Below, piece after piece: positions 45,329 through 53,303 of a stretch of DNA of 64,000 nucleotides; the first letter of the stretch is position 1, and every line of letters starts with the position of its first letter. Source of the DNA: Bacteroidales bacterium UBA5371 (GTDB lineage Bacteria > Bacteroidota > Bacteroidia > Bacteroidales > P3); the NCBI GenBank assembly GCA_002407855.1, contig DHPF01000008.1, positions 75,715-139,714 on the forward strand, given 5' to 3'. A program made the translations under genes and the position numbers. The notes beneath the pieces are model-generated. The model was given only the letters and a program-made list of their open reading frames with translations. It was not told the DNA's origin and ran no database searches.

Positions 45329-45968
45329 TTCTTGTTAAGAATAGATATAGATCTTTGTTAAAGTATTGTTTGTTTCTTTTTACGGCATCTGTATTAGCAT
45401 ATATAATGTTAAGTAGTTTTGAGTTTTTTATGTGAGAGAAGTTAAATGCAGAAGATCTAAGATATGGACCTACTAACTTATTTAAATTTTCTTTCATTCT
45501 GTTTTCAATCACAGAGAAAGGAAATTCTATTATGTATTGTAATTCTCCATCTATAAATCCACTACTGAGAATATTTAGTATTGAATTTTTATCTTTTTCC
45601 AATCTTTTATATGTATAATCATTAAAACTACCATCAGCATTTAGTTTAGGTTTAGTCTTTCTTAATTCATATCCATCTGTTTGAATATTCTTAGGTTTTG
45701 CCTCACAATTTATAGAATGACTTCCTATTTCACTGCTATGCTTATATCCATTATAGCCAAGTTTTGCAGAGTTGTGTTTATACCCTGCAATAGAAACAGT
45801 AACAAATTCTCTTAAAGATGATGAGTTTTTGTCATTCATATATACAGTTAATAAATCATTAAGACAAGAAATTAAATTATCTTTGGATTTATTATGCAAT
45901 AGCTCTGATAATTCTTTATGACTTTTTGTGGAATAATAAGTAATAATTTCAGATAAATCGTAATTCAT
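45321..45968 (-). CDS. Putative type II restriction endonuclease
   Basis: 215 residues, no family recognised with certainty. Position directly before, and overlapping, a solitary beta-class methyltransferase is the usual place of the cognate nuclease. The segment SSEIGSHSINCEAKPKN contains Glu80 and Glu89-Ala-Lys91, which fits a PD-(D/E)xK active site (E...ExK). A repeated phrase GYKHNSAKLGYNGYKHSSE precedes it. The start ATG at 45968 touches the 12-bp direct repeat, and kal ends only 12 bases upstream, so transcription comes from the lysine-operon promoter unless an internal one exists. Confidence 0.65.
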   Translation of the reverse strand: MNYDLSEIITYYSTKSHKELSELLHNKSKDNLISCLNDLLTVYMNDKNSSSLREFVTVSIAGYKHNSAKLGYNGYKHSSEIGSHSINCEAKPKNIQTDGYELRKTKPKLNADGSFNDYTYKRLEKDKNSILNILSSGFIDGELQYIIEFPFSVIENRMKENLNKLVGPYLRSSAFNFSHIKNSKLLNIIYANTDAVKRNKQYFNKDLYLFLTRNE

Positions 45969-45978
45969 ATTCTTGTTT
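45967..45978 (-). repeat. 12-bp direct repeat, kal-side boundary of the restriction-modification pair
   Basis: Second exact copy of AAACAAGAATAT, lying between the kal stop and the nuclease start and overlapping two bases of its ATG. The pair encloses both restriction-modification genes. Confidence 0.6.
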
Positions 45979-45980
45979 GG

Positions 45981-46373
45981 TTACTTATTCTTTCTTTGGC
46001 AGTTTTTTGGAACAACGCAGGTTCCTGTTGCTCTGCAAACAACCACTGGCTCTTCCAAAACATCGGCAGTAGAAGCTGAAATATCTGTTCTTGGAGATAT
46101 CACTTTCTTTGCTTCAAACTTCATCTTTCTTGAAGAGTTTCCAACAGAGGTTATTTCTCCAACTGCTTCAATAAAGTCTCCGGCATATACAGGAGCTAAG
46201 AATTCAACGTTGTCATAAGCAACAAATAATCCTTCGTCTCCATCATTTATTATTAATAGTTCTGTTGCAACATCACCAAAAAGATTAAGCATTTTTGCTC
46301 CATCAACTAGGTTTCCACCATAATGAGCGTCGTGCATGCTCATTCTCACTCTAATTACTGATTTTGTAGTCAT
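45981..46373 (-). CDS. kal: 3-aminobutyryl-CoA ammonia-lyase
   Basis: Removes ammonia from L-3-aminobutyryl-CoA to give crotonyl-CoA, the step after Kce in lysine fermentation. 130 residues, hotdog fold: SVIRVRMSMHDAHYGGNLVDGAKMLNLFGDVATELLI, then VEFLAPVYAGDFIEAVGEITSVGNSSRKMKFEAKKVI, and a Cys-rich end VVCRATGTCVVP. The length and the early Asp-Ala-His-Tyr-Gly-Gly stretch match known Kal proteins. Lies 27 bases after the CoA-transferase subunit gene in the same operon. Confidence 0.92.
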   Translation of the reverse strand: MTTKSVIRVRMSMHDAHYGGNLVDGAKMLNLFGDVATELLIINDGDEGLFVAYDNVEFLAPVYAGDFIEAVGEITSVGNSSRKMKFEAKKVISPRTDISASTADVLEEPVVVCRATGTCVVPKNCQRKNK

Positions 46374-46400
46374 AGTTTTTTTGTATTATTGTTTTAAGTT

Positions 46401-47036
46401 TTATTTTATTAGATAATCAACAAACAAATAAGGAGTATGAACATCATGAGGTTCTATTTTTTCAACCTCTTCTGTTGATTGTGCAATAACAACGTCTGCT
46501 GCCATTGCAATTAAAGGGTTAAAGTTTTTTGTTGTGCCCCTAAACACAAGGTTCCCGTATTTGTCAGAAATACTTGCTCCAATAAGTGCTACATCAGCTC
46601 TTAAAGGTTTTTCAAGCAAGAAGTCTTTACCATCTATATTTACAATTTGTTTTCCCTTTTCAACAATAGTACCTAAACCCGTTGGAGTTAAAACTCCACC
46701 AAGTCCAGCTCCTCCACAGCGTATTTGTTCTATTAATGTACCTTGAGGAACAAGTTCAATCTCCATTTCTCCGTTAAGCATCATTTCTCCTGCTAATGGA
46801 TTTGTTCCAATATGAGAAACAATAGCTTTCTTTACTAAACGATTTGCAACAAGTAATCCACTTCCACATTCTGGGAATGCAGTATCATTGCAAATTATAG
46901 TTAGGTCTTTTTTTCCTGCTTTTACAATGGCTTTAATTACTTCATCAGGAGCACCAACTCCTAAGAAACCTCCTACCATTATAGTCATTCCATCTTTTAT
47001 TAAATCCACTGCTTGATTAATATCAATCCTTTTCAT
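46401..47036 (-). CDS. atoD: Acetoacetate/3-oxoacid CoA-transferase, subunit A
   Basis: 211 residues, class I CoA-transferase alpha subunit. The glycine-rich CoA-binding segment TIMVGGFLGVGAPDEVI near 18-34, TIICNDTAFPECGSGLL, the GGAGLGGVLTPTGLGT loop and LRADVALIGASISDKYGNLVFRGTTKNFNPLIA are typical. In lysine fermentation it would exchange CoA between butyryl- or acetyl-CoA and acetoacetate. The catalytic Glu is on subunit B, which is not adjacent here: downstream comes kal, upstream a DMT-family gene. The partner must be encoded elsewhere or the enzyme is incomplete. First gene of the operon, behind a consensus promoter. Confidence 0.92.
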   Translation of the reverse strand: MKRIDINQAVDLIKDGMTIMVGGFLGVGAPDEVIKAIVKAGKKDLTIICNDTAFPECGSGLLVANRLVKKAIVSHIGTNPLAGEMMLNGEMEIELVPQGTLIEQIRCGGAGLGGVLTPTGLGTIVEKGKQIVNIDGKDFLLEKPLRADVALIGASISDKYGNLVFRGTTKNFNPLIAMAADVVIAQSTEEVEKIEPHDVHTPYLFVDYLIK

Positions 47037-47077
47037 ATATAATTTTATCGTTTAATAATTAAAATAAATTTAAAATG

Positions 47078-47109
47078 CAAAGTTAGAGATTATTTTCCGA
47101 AGTACCAAA
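47078..47109 (-). promoter_or_regulatory. Promoter of the lysine-fermentation operon
   Basis: Minus-strand TTTG (47106-47109), 20 bases, TAACTTTG (47078-47085), with a leader of roughly 35 bases to the CoA-transferase start. As no other promoter is evident before kce, it should also drive the restriction-modification genes. Confidence 0.7.
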
Positions 47110-47121
47110 ACTCAATTCGGA

Positions 47122-47493
47122 TTACTTTTTGAAAATAAAAAATACTGCTAAAATTAGAAATATAAACCCTATTATGTGATTCGGTCTTAGGGTTTCGGTT
47201 TTAAAAACTGTTGTGGTAAAGATTGTAAAGACTAAAAGCGTTATCACCTCTTGAATAACTTTTAATTGCCATAAATTGAAAGGACCACCATTGCCTGAGA
47301 AACCAATCCTATTGGCTGGCACTTGGAATATATATTCAAAGAATGCAATTCCCCAACTGATTAATATGATGGCAAATAATCCCAAATTATTAAACCAATC
47401 AAACTCTTTAAATTTTAAATGTCCATACCAAGCAAAGGTCATAAAGGCATTGGATAAAACGAGAAGTAAAATAGTTAGTATGCTCTTACTCAT
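47122..47493 (-). CDS. DMT-superfamily small membrane protein (DUF486)
   Basis: 123 residues with four membrane helices. The DUF486 phrases MTFAWYGHLKF, ISWGIAFFEYIFQVPANRIG and LKVIQEVITLLVF are clear. The family belongs to the drug/metabolite transporter superfamily and resembles half of an EamA unit; its substrate is unknown. The stop lies just upstream of the operon promoter for the CoA-transferase gene, so it is transcribed separately. Confidence 0.88.
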   Translation of the reverse strand: MSKSILTILLLVLSNAFMTFAWYGHLKFKEFDWFNNLGLFAIILISWGIAFFEYIFQVPANRIGFSGNGGPFNLWQLKVIQEVITLLVFTIFTTTVFKTETLRPNHIIGFIFLILAVFFIFKK

Positions 47494-47577
47494 AAATTAC
47501 AAATATCAAATTATTGTTTAAATGTCTATTTTAGTAGCAATTATAAATGCTAAATATTGCTTTAATTCAAGCAACAA

Positions 47578-47596
47578 AATTACAATATTTGTAATT
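47578..47596. promoter_or_regulatory. Operator-like dyad upstream of the DUF486 gene
   Basis: AATTACAA-TAT-TTGTAATT, a perfect dyad with 8-base arms. It overlaps a minus-strand TAATTTTG (47575-47582) that could be the -7 box of the DUF486 gene, so a repressor bound here would block it. Regulatory role is an inference. Confidence 0.35.
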
Positions 47597-47633
47597 CTTA
47601 TATTGAAATTATCAGAAAAATAAGAATGGAAAA

Positions 47634-47716
47634 ATAGAATCAAGAGATAAAAAAATAGAATCAAGAGTTAAAAAATTAGAATCAAGTTTCAATAAAACGA
47701 ATCAAGAAGTTATTTT
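47634..47716. repeat. Intergenic 21-bp tandem array (4 units)
   Basis: GAATCAAG recurs at 47637, 47658, 47679 and 47699 (intervals 21, 21 and 20). The units are mostly AAATAGAATCAAGAG-type. Apart from the dyad at 47578 and the acyl-CoA synthetase promoter, this fills the 340-base gap 47494-47833; no gene is seen there. Confidence 0.8.
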
Positions 47717-47783
47717 TTTGAATGCTTATAGGCTTATCCTGCTTTCTTTTTGAAAAAAGAGATTAATTGTTATAATAATTTTA

Positions 47784-47791
47784 TAACTTTG
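47784..47791 (+). promoter_or_regulatory. -7 element for the acyl-CoA synthetase operon
   Basis: TAACTTTG followed by CAC, a full TAnnTTTG match 42 bases before the ATG. The -33 box is not clear. The lysine-fermentation operon has the same -7 word. Confidence 0.5.
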
Positions 47792-47833
47792 CACTTCTTA
47801 ATAGAATAATTAATTATAAAAATATAAAAATAT

Positions 47834-49900
47834 ATGAATACAAAGGTAACGAAAGAGTTGGTAAATCCAAGAAGTATTGTGGTTGTTGGAGCATCAAATG
47901 ACACAACAAAACCAGGGGGAGCAGTTTTGAGAAACATTATTGAGGGTGATTTTAAAGGGAATTTATATGTTGTAAATCCTAAGGAAGACGTAATTCAAGG
48001 AGTAAAATGTTATCATAATATTAATGAGGTTCCTCAGGTTGATATGGCTGTTATTGCAATTGCTGCAAAGTTTACTGAGGAAACAGTAAGAGTTTTGGCT
48101 CAAGAAAAAGGAACAAAAGCATATATAATTATTTCTGCAGGATTTGGTGAAGAAAGCCAAGAAGGAAAAGAACTTGAACAAAGAATAGTTAAGATAATTG
48201 AAGATAATAATGGCTCTTTAATTGGTCCAAACTGCACAGGAATATTTACACCTTATCATCGTGCAATATTTTCTAAACCTTTCCCAAAATCCTCTTCAAA
48301 AGGAGTTGATTTCATTACAGGTTCAGGAGCAACGGGATGTTTTATTATGGATATTGGAATGCAGCAAGGACTTCACTTTAATCATTGTTGGGGTGTTGGC
48401 AACTCTGCTCAATTGGGTATTGAAGATATATTGGAGTATCACGATGAGGTTTATGACCCAGAAACTTCTTCAAAGGTAATTTTAATGTATGCAGAAAATA
48501 TTAAGAACCCTTCAAAACTCCTCAAACATGCTTCATCCCTATATAAGAAAGGTTGTAGAATTGCAGCAATTAAGTCTGGTGGCTCAGAGGCAGGTTCAAG
48601 AGCAGCCTCATCTCATACAGGAGCCTTGGCTTCTCCGGATGTTGCAGTTGATGCTCTTTTCCGTAAGGCAGGAATTGTTCGTTGCAATGGAAGAGAAGAG
48701 TTAATTACAATTGGCTCAATTTTTACTTATCCAGAATTTGAAGGAAAGAATATTGCAATTATAACTCATGCAGGAGGACCAGCTGTTATGCTTACCGATG
48801 CTTTAAGTAGAGGTAAAATGGAGGTTCCTCATATTGAAGGAGAGAAAGCTGATAAGCTTTTAGCTGAACTTTTCGCTGGCTCATCTGTTGGAAACCCAAT
48901 TGACTTTTTGGCAACAGGTACTCCAGAGCAATTAGGAAAGATTATTGACGCTTGTAATAATGACTTTGATAATATAGACGCAATGTGCATTATATTTGGA
49001 ACGCCAGGATTAGATAAGATATTTGATGCTTATGCTGTGATAGACCAAAAGATGAAAACCTCCAAAAAGCCTATTTTCCCAATTATGCCTTCAACCCTTG
49101 TTGCGAAAGATGAGGTTCAAGACTTTGTTTCAAAAGGTAATAGCTATTTCCCAGAAGAAACAGTTTTTGGAACAGCATTAGCAAAGATTAAATCCACTCC
49201 TAAGCCAAGCGTAGGTGCAAAAGATATTATTGAAATAGATGTTAAGAAAGTTAGAGAGATAATTGATAGTGTTGAAGACGGCTACTTAGATACCAAACCA
49301 ATGAATCAATTGCTTGATGCAGCAGGAATAAAACATTCAAATGAGGTTTCTTCTGATAATGTAGAGGATGCTATTGCTTTTGCTAAACAATATGGTTATC
49401 CATTAGTGATGAAGGTTGTTGGTCCTGTTCATAAGAGTGATGTTGGAGGAGTTGTTCTCAACGTAAAAGATGAAGAAACAATTAGAAGAGAATTTGATAG
49501 ACTAATGAAGATTAAAGATACCTATGCTGTTCAAACCCTTCAAATGCTATTTGGAACAGAAATATACATTGGTGCAATGCGAACAGATCTTTTCGGACAT
49601 CAGGTTCTTTGTGGAATTGGTGGAATATTTATTGAAGTCCTTAAAGATGTTCAGTCAAACCTTGCTCCAATTGGTATTGGAGAAGCAAAAGGTATGATAA
49701 AGAACCTAAGAAGCTATAAGATTATTCAAGGAGTTCGCGGACAAGAACCAGTTAATGAAGACCTATATGCTGACCAAATTGCAAGAGTAAGTGCTTTGGT
49801 TCAGGCAGCTCCTGAAATTGCTGAAATGGACTTAAATCCTCTATTGGGTTCAGCAAATGCTGTAGTTGCAGTTGATGCTCGTATTAGAATAGAAAAATAA
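47834..49900 (+). CDS. Acyl-CoA/acetyl-CoA synthetase (ADP-forming), fused subunits
   Basis: Makes ATP and free acid from acyl-CoA, ADP and phosphate: the energy-conserving last step of amino-acid fermentation in many anaerobes. 688 residues with alpha and beta parts fused. Residues 8-130 are the CoA-binding Rossmann domain (PRSIVVVGASNDTTKPGGAV), followed by succinyl-CoA-ligase-like domains with the phospho-histidine in SHTGAL, and an ATP-grasp domain from about 470 (KQYGYPLVMKVVGPVHKSDVGGVVLNV). Preferred acid is unknown: acetate, butyrate or branched acids are possible. First of five closely spaced + strand genes. Confidence 0.92.
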   Translation: MNTKVTKELVNPRSIVVVGASNDTTKPGGAVLRNIIEGDFKGNLYVVNPKEDVIQGVKCYHNINEVPQVDMAVIAIAAKFTEETVRVLAQEKGTKAYIIISAGFGEESQEGKELEQRIVKIIEDNNGSLIGPNCTGIFTPYHRAIFSKPFPKSSSKGVDFITGSGATGCFIMDIGMQQGLHFNHCWGVGNSAQLGIEDILEYHDEVYDPETSSKVILMYAENIKNPSKLLKHASSLYKKGCRIAAIKSGGSEAGSRAASSHTGALASPDVAVDALFRKAGIVRCNGREELITIGSIFTYPEFEGKNIAIITHAGGPAVMLTDALSRGKMEVPHIEGEKADKLLAELFAGSSVGNPIDFLATGTPEQLGKIIDACNNDFDNIDAMCIIFGTPGLDKIFDAYAVIDQKMKTSKKPIFPIMPSTLVAKDEVQDFVSKGNSYFPEETVFGTALAKIKSTPKPSVGAKDIIEIDVKKVREIIDSVEDGYLDTKPMNQLLDAAGIKHSNEVSSDNVEDAIAFAKQYGYPLVMKVVGPVHKSDVGGVVLNVKDEETIRREFDRLMKIKDTYAVQTLQMLFGTEIYIGAMRTDLFGHQVLCGIGGIFIEVLKDVQSNLAPIGIGEAKGMIKNLRSYKIIQGVRGQEPVNEDLYADQIARVSALVQAAPEIAEMDLNPLLGSANAVVAVDARIRIEK

Positions 49901-49914
49901 TAAAATATATCACT

Positions 49915-50181
49915 ATGAATAAGAAAGTTCTTTGGAATTCACTTTCCTCATTATTAATCGTTGCTATGTTCTTGCTTCAATACTCTCCGGAGTTAGAAAA
50001 GTTTAAGTATTGGATATGCTTTGCAATTGTAGTTGTTGCATGTGCTATAATAATTTACAATAGCTTTGCTTTAAACTATAAACTCACACAAGCCAACAAG
50101 CAGATCACTCGTTCTAATAAGAGAATTACTGAATTGGAGAGTCAAACAACAAATAACACAACAGAAATAGCACAAAACTAA
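49915..50181 (+). CDS. Small membrane protein with coiled-coil tail (88 aa)
   Basis: Two hydrophobic helices (about 10-25 and 33-55, WICFAIVVVACAIIIYNSF) followed by a short coiled coil (about 60-88) rich in Thr, Gln and Asn. Starts 14 bases after the acyl-CoA synthetase stop, and its last base overlaps the next ATG (50181), so it is translated as part of the operon. No family is recognised. Confidence 0.75.
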   Translation: MNKKVLWNSLSSLLIVAMFLLQYSPELEKFKYWICFAIVVVACAIIIYNSFALNYKLTQANKQITRSNKRITELESQTTNNTTEIAQN

Positions 50182-50879
50182 TGAAAAGAAATGATATATT
50201 AATCACCCTGATAGTAATTGGGGTGATTGTTCTATTTATTGCAATTGAGCCTTTGAGAGATTGGTTTATGCAATGGAGTGGAGCAAAGGATTGGAGATAT
50301 TTCCTATTAGCCTTCTTTAAGTTTGCAATATTGGCAACCTTAGGAGAAAGTATTGGATTAAGAATATCAAAAGGAGTATATAACGAAAAAGGTTTTGGAC
50401 TATTGCCAAGAGCCTTCGTATGGGGAATATTAGGAGTTGTGATTTCAGTTGCTATGGGACTATTTGCAAGAGGAACATTCGGACTTTTTGACTATTTTGG
50501 ATTAAATATTAGTGGAGCAAATCTTGCAGAACAATCCTTCGGAATAAAGCTGCTCTATGCCTTCTCTGTTTCATTATTTATGAATACATTCTTTGCACCG
50601 GTCTTTATGACTGTTCATAAGGTAACTGACACTCATATATTAGAAAATAAAGGTTCGTTCACTAAGTTCTTTTCCCCAATTCCTTTTGGAAGGATAATTG
50701 AAAACCTCAATTGGAAGGTTCAATGGGGATTTGTGTTCAAAAAGACAATACCATTTTTCTGGTATCCTGCACACACAATAACCTTTATGCTCCCTAAGGA
50801 ATTCCAAGTATTATTTGCAGCCCTTTTAGGAGTGGCTCTCGGAGTAATACTTTCAATTGCTAACCTTAAAAAGAAATAA
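50181..50879 (+). CDS. Integral membrane protein, Mpv17/PMP22-like
   Basis: 232 residues with five or six hydrophobic helices. The C-terminal part, VQWGFVFKKTIPFFWYPAHTITFMLPKEFQVLFAALLGVALGVILS, resembles the conserved end of the Mpv17/PMP22 family (a W-PAH-xxF-LP-xxR pattern), and GLLPRAFVWGILGVVISVAM fits an earlier helix. Eukaryotic Mpv17 forms channels; the bacterial role is unknown. Overlaps the upstream small gene by one base and lies 9 bases before the porin-like gene. Confidence 0.6.
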   Translation: MKRNDILITLIVIGVIVLFIAIEPLRDWFMQWSGAKDWRYFLLAFFKFAILATLGESIGLRISKGVYNEKGFGLLPRAFVWGILGVVISVAMGLFARGTFGLFDYFGLNISGANLAEQSFGIKLLYAFSVSLFMNTFFAPVFMTVHKVTDTHILENKGSFTKFFSPIPFGRIIENLNWKVQWGFVFKKTIPFFWYPAHTITFMLPKEFQVLFAALLGVALGVILSIANLKKK

Positions 50880-50888
50880 AACAAACAA

Positions 50889-52112
50889 ATGATAAAAACT
50901 TATAGGATAATAATTCTTTCCCTTCTCAGCCTAATAACTTTCAATGCCTTTTCTCAAGAAACAGCAGGATTTACCTATGATGTTTATGGATACGTAAATG
51001 CACAATATTTCTACAATACTCGTAAGAATTATGCAGTGGTTGATGGATTGTTTTCGCTTTATCCACTTCCACCTCTCTTGAATGAGAAAGGGGAAGACCT
51101 AAATGCAGTTGGCAATCACTATTTTTCTGCTTCCACAACTCGAATTGGGACAAAACTAAACTTCGGCAAAACAAAAGGAGCAGATATTTTCGGAGTTATA
51201 GAGGTGGATTTCACAGGACAAGCCGATGGAATGGCAAACTACCTTAGGCTAAGGCATGCATATATTCAAACTAACTGGGATAAAGCCCAACTTTTGGTAG
51301 GGCAATATTGGAACCCAATGACACTGCCTCAAATGATGCCCTCTAACAAAGAAATGCACAACGGAGCACCCTTTCATCCCTTTGGAAGACTATATCAAAT
51401 AAGATTAGAGTACCAGCCAGTAGAGAAACTAAATATACTTTCTGTTCTTTCCTTTCAAAGAGATTATGCAACGATTGGGGTAAACAACTCAAAGGACTAC
51501 ACTCAGCAGATAAGATCTTTTATTCCTATAACAAATATTCATTTACAATATGTTTCCGATAATTTCTTTGCAGGAATAGGAGGGGAGTTTAAGGCAATAA
51601 AGCCAAGAGAAACCTTCCTTACTCCAAACAATCAAACCCTTAGAATGAACGAAACAATGTATAATTTCTCCACTTCTGCATATTTTAACTACAAAGCAAA
51701 GAACCACGACCTGAAATCGCAGGCAATAATTGGCGACAACCTCAACGATATGACCATATTGGGGGGATACTACGAATCGGCATTTGACACAATCAATAAT
51801 AAGTTCAACTACCATCCAACAACAACATTCGCCTCATGGTTAGACTACACCTTAACTCTTGGAGACTTTAAGCCAGGATTATTATTGGGCTACATAATCA
51901 ACTTAGATATTGACACAAAAGGCTATATTAACGCCTATGGATTAGGGATGAATATTGATAACTACTATAGGATTTCACCACGATTGGAATACACTATCAA
52001 TTCTAAGTTTTGTCTTACCCTATGCGTTGAGTATCAGAATGCAGAGTTTAAGGATGTTTCAAAAAGAGTTGAAGGCTATAAGCTCGCCCTCAATGCAACA
52101 TATAATTTCTAA
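50889..52112 (+). CDS. Outer-membrane porin-like beta-barrel protein
   Basis: 407 residues with a signal peptide (MIKTYRIIILSLLSLITFNAFSQ). The mature protein starts FTYDVYGYVNAQYFYNTRK and alternates amphipathic strands throughout, with GADIFGVIEVDFTG, LRLRHAYIQTNWDKAQLLVGQYWNP and a final strand ending in Phe (LALNATYNF), the barrel-assembly signal. It resembles porins of the DcaP/OprO-like type; the solute is unknown. Within the acyl-CoA synthetase operon it might serve organic acid efflux or uptake, which is speculation. dapF follows 6 bases later. Confidence 0.85.
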   Translation: MIKTYRIIILSLLSLITFNAFSQETAGFTYDVYGYVNAQYFYNTRKNYAVVDGLFSLYPLPPLLNEKGEDLNAVGNHYFSASTTRIGTKLNFGKTKGADIFGVIEVDFTGQADGMANYLRLRHAYIQTNWDKAQLLVGQYWNPMTLPQMMPSNKEMHNGAPFHPFGRLYQIRLEYQPVEKLNILSVLSFQRDYATIGVNNSKDYTQQIRSFIPITNIHLQYVSDNFFAGIGGEFKAIKPRETFLTPNNQTLRMNETMYNFSTSAYFNYKAKNHDLKSQAIIGDNLNDMTILGGYYESAFDTINNKFNYHPTTTFASWLDYTLTLGDFKPGLLLGYIINLDIDTKGYINAYGLGMNIDNYYRISPRLEYTINSKFCLTLCVEYQNAEFKDVSKRVEGYKLALNATYNF

Positions 52113-52118
52113 AAGAGT

Positions 52119-52919
52119 ATGAAAACCATTTCTTTTGTAAAATACCAAGCCACAGGAAACGATTTCATCCTTATTGATAATCGGAAAGGGGGCATAAGCC
52201 TTAGAAAAGAAGAAATTCAAAAGCTTTGCCACAGACAGTTTGGAATAGGCTCCGATGGTTTAATCCTATTGGAGAATAGCAAAGAAGCCGATTTTGAAAT
52301 GAAATTCTTTAATCCCGATGGCTCAACAGGAATGATGTGTGGCAATGGAGCAAGAAGCATAGTTGCGTTTGCACAAAGTCTTAACCTTATTAAGTCCACA
52401 ACAATATTTATTGCACCAGACGGATTGCATAATGCCGAAATCATATCTCAAACAGGCAATAAACATATAATTAAATTAAGCCTTCAAGACGTAGGGAAAA
52501 TCGTTGAGTATGAAGATGGGCAATACCTTAACACCGGCACATCACATTTTGTTAAGGAGGTAGGAGATATTTCTCAAATTGATATAATTGAAAAAGGAAG
52601 AAGAATCCGTTATGATAGAAGATTTGAGGAAGATAATGGCACCAATGCTAATTTTATTCAAGCAATCGGCAATTCAGAATTAAAAATAAGAACCTACGAA
52701 AGAGGAGTGGAGAACGAGACCCTTTCTTGTGGAACAGGAGTAACAGCCTCAGCCATTGCCTATGCCGAGAAGCACAAAATAACCTCTTCACCAATAACCA
52801 TTCATTCAAAAGGAGGGGAATTAAAGGTCTATTTCACCAAAACCCCACAAAACACTTATTCCAACATTTACCTTCAAGGAGAGGTAGAAAGAGTATTTGA
52901 AGGACAAATCAACCTATAA
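52119..52919 (+). CDS. dapF: Diaminopimelate epimerase
   Basis: Interconverts LL- and meso-diaminopimelate for peptidoglycan and lysine synthesis, without cofactor. 266 residues. The two catalytic cysteines are present, Cys74 in GMMCGNGARS and Cys204 in LSCGTGVTAS, with TGNDFILID at the N-terminus and the ERGVENETLSCGTG block. Last gene of the five-gene + strand cluster. The array at 52990 follows. Confidence 0.97.
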   Translation: MKTISFVKYQATGNDFILIDNRKGGISLRKEEIQKLCHRQFGIGSDGLILLENSKEADFEMKFFNPDGSTGMMCGNGARSIVAFAQSLNLIKSTTIFIAPDGLHNAEIISQTGNKHIIKLSLQDVGKIVEYEDGQYLNTGTSHFVKEVGDISQIDIIEKGRRIRYDRRFEEDNGTNANFIQAIGNSELKIRTYERGVENETLSCGTGVTASAIAYAEKHKITSSPITIHSKGGELKVYFTKTPQNTYSNIYLQGEVERVFEGQINL

Positions 52920-52989
52920 GAAACGCCGTTTTTATCAATAAAACTTACCCTTCAAAAAGGATATAAAAATCAATAGCAATACTGCTAAA

Positions 52990-53052
52990 TTAAAACTTGA
53001 TTCTAATTTACTGAAACTTGATTCTAATTTACTGTCTTTTGATTCTAATTTT
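52990..53052. repeat. Intergenic 21-bp tandem array (3 units)
   Basis: CTTGATTCTAATTTACTG recurs at 52996 and 53017 with a third, changed unit at 53038 (TTTTGATTCTAATTTT): strict 21-base spacing. The 52920-53216 gap holds nothing else clear except two -7-like words, TAAATTTG (53182) and TACATTTG (53190), in front of the small ORF. Confidence 0.8.
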
Positions 53053-53216
53053 CGTTGTGCGATATATGTTATTTTGTTCTGTTGGAAATCTTATCCCTCA
53101 CTTTACTACATATAAGGATTTTCTAATTCTCAAGATATTCTATTCCCAAATAAACTTCACACAAAAATATATTACTCAAAATAAATTTGTACATTTGTCA
53201 GCAAATAAAGTTAATA

Positions 53217-53303
53217 ATGAAAAAGTATCGGATAAAATATCTTAATAATAATATAGTGCGGGAGTACATATCCCGCAGGACTGAAAATAATCTAATGTTA
53301 TGA
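53217..53303 (+). CDS. Possible 28-codon leader ORF coupled to the next gene
   Basis: ATG at 53217 and TGA at 53301-53303, which overlaps the ATG of the secreted-protein gene (53300) as ATGA, an arrangement typical of translational coupling. The frame encodes a basic peptide starting MKKYRIKYLNNN. It spans a GC-rich hairpin GCGGGA/TCCCGC (53258-53276) that could affect translation of the next gene. No homology is recognised; it may be a decayed fragment. Confidence 0.25.
   Translation: MKKYRIKYLNNNIVREYISRRTENNLML

Noticed and set aside
44413..45978. Insertion sequence or integrative element carrying the restriction-modification genes
   Set aside because: No transposase or integrase and no terminal inverted repeats were seen; only the 12-base direct repeat, which is also found before an unrelated gene.
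47078..47109. Part of the DUF486 gene's 3' region only
   Set aside because: Both promoter boxes match with 20-base spacing and face the CoA-transferase gene, so a promoter is the better reading.
53018..53245. 75-codon + strand ORF starting in the 21-bp array
   Set aside because: It begins inside repeat DNA, has no leader or promoter in front, and its hydrophobic-then-random composition looks like chance reading of AT-rich sequence.
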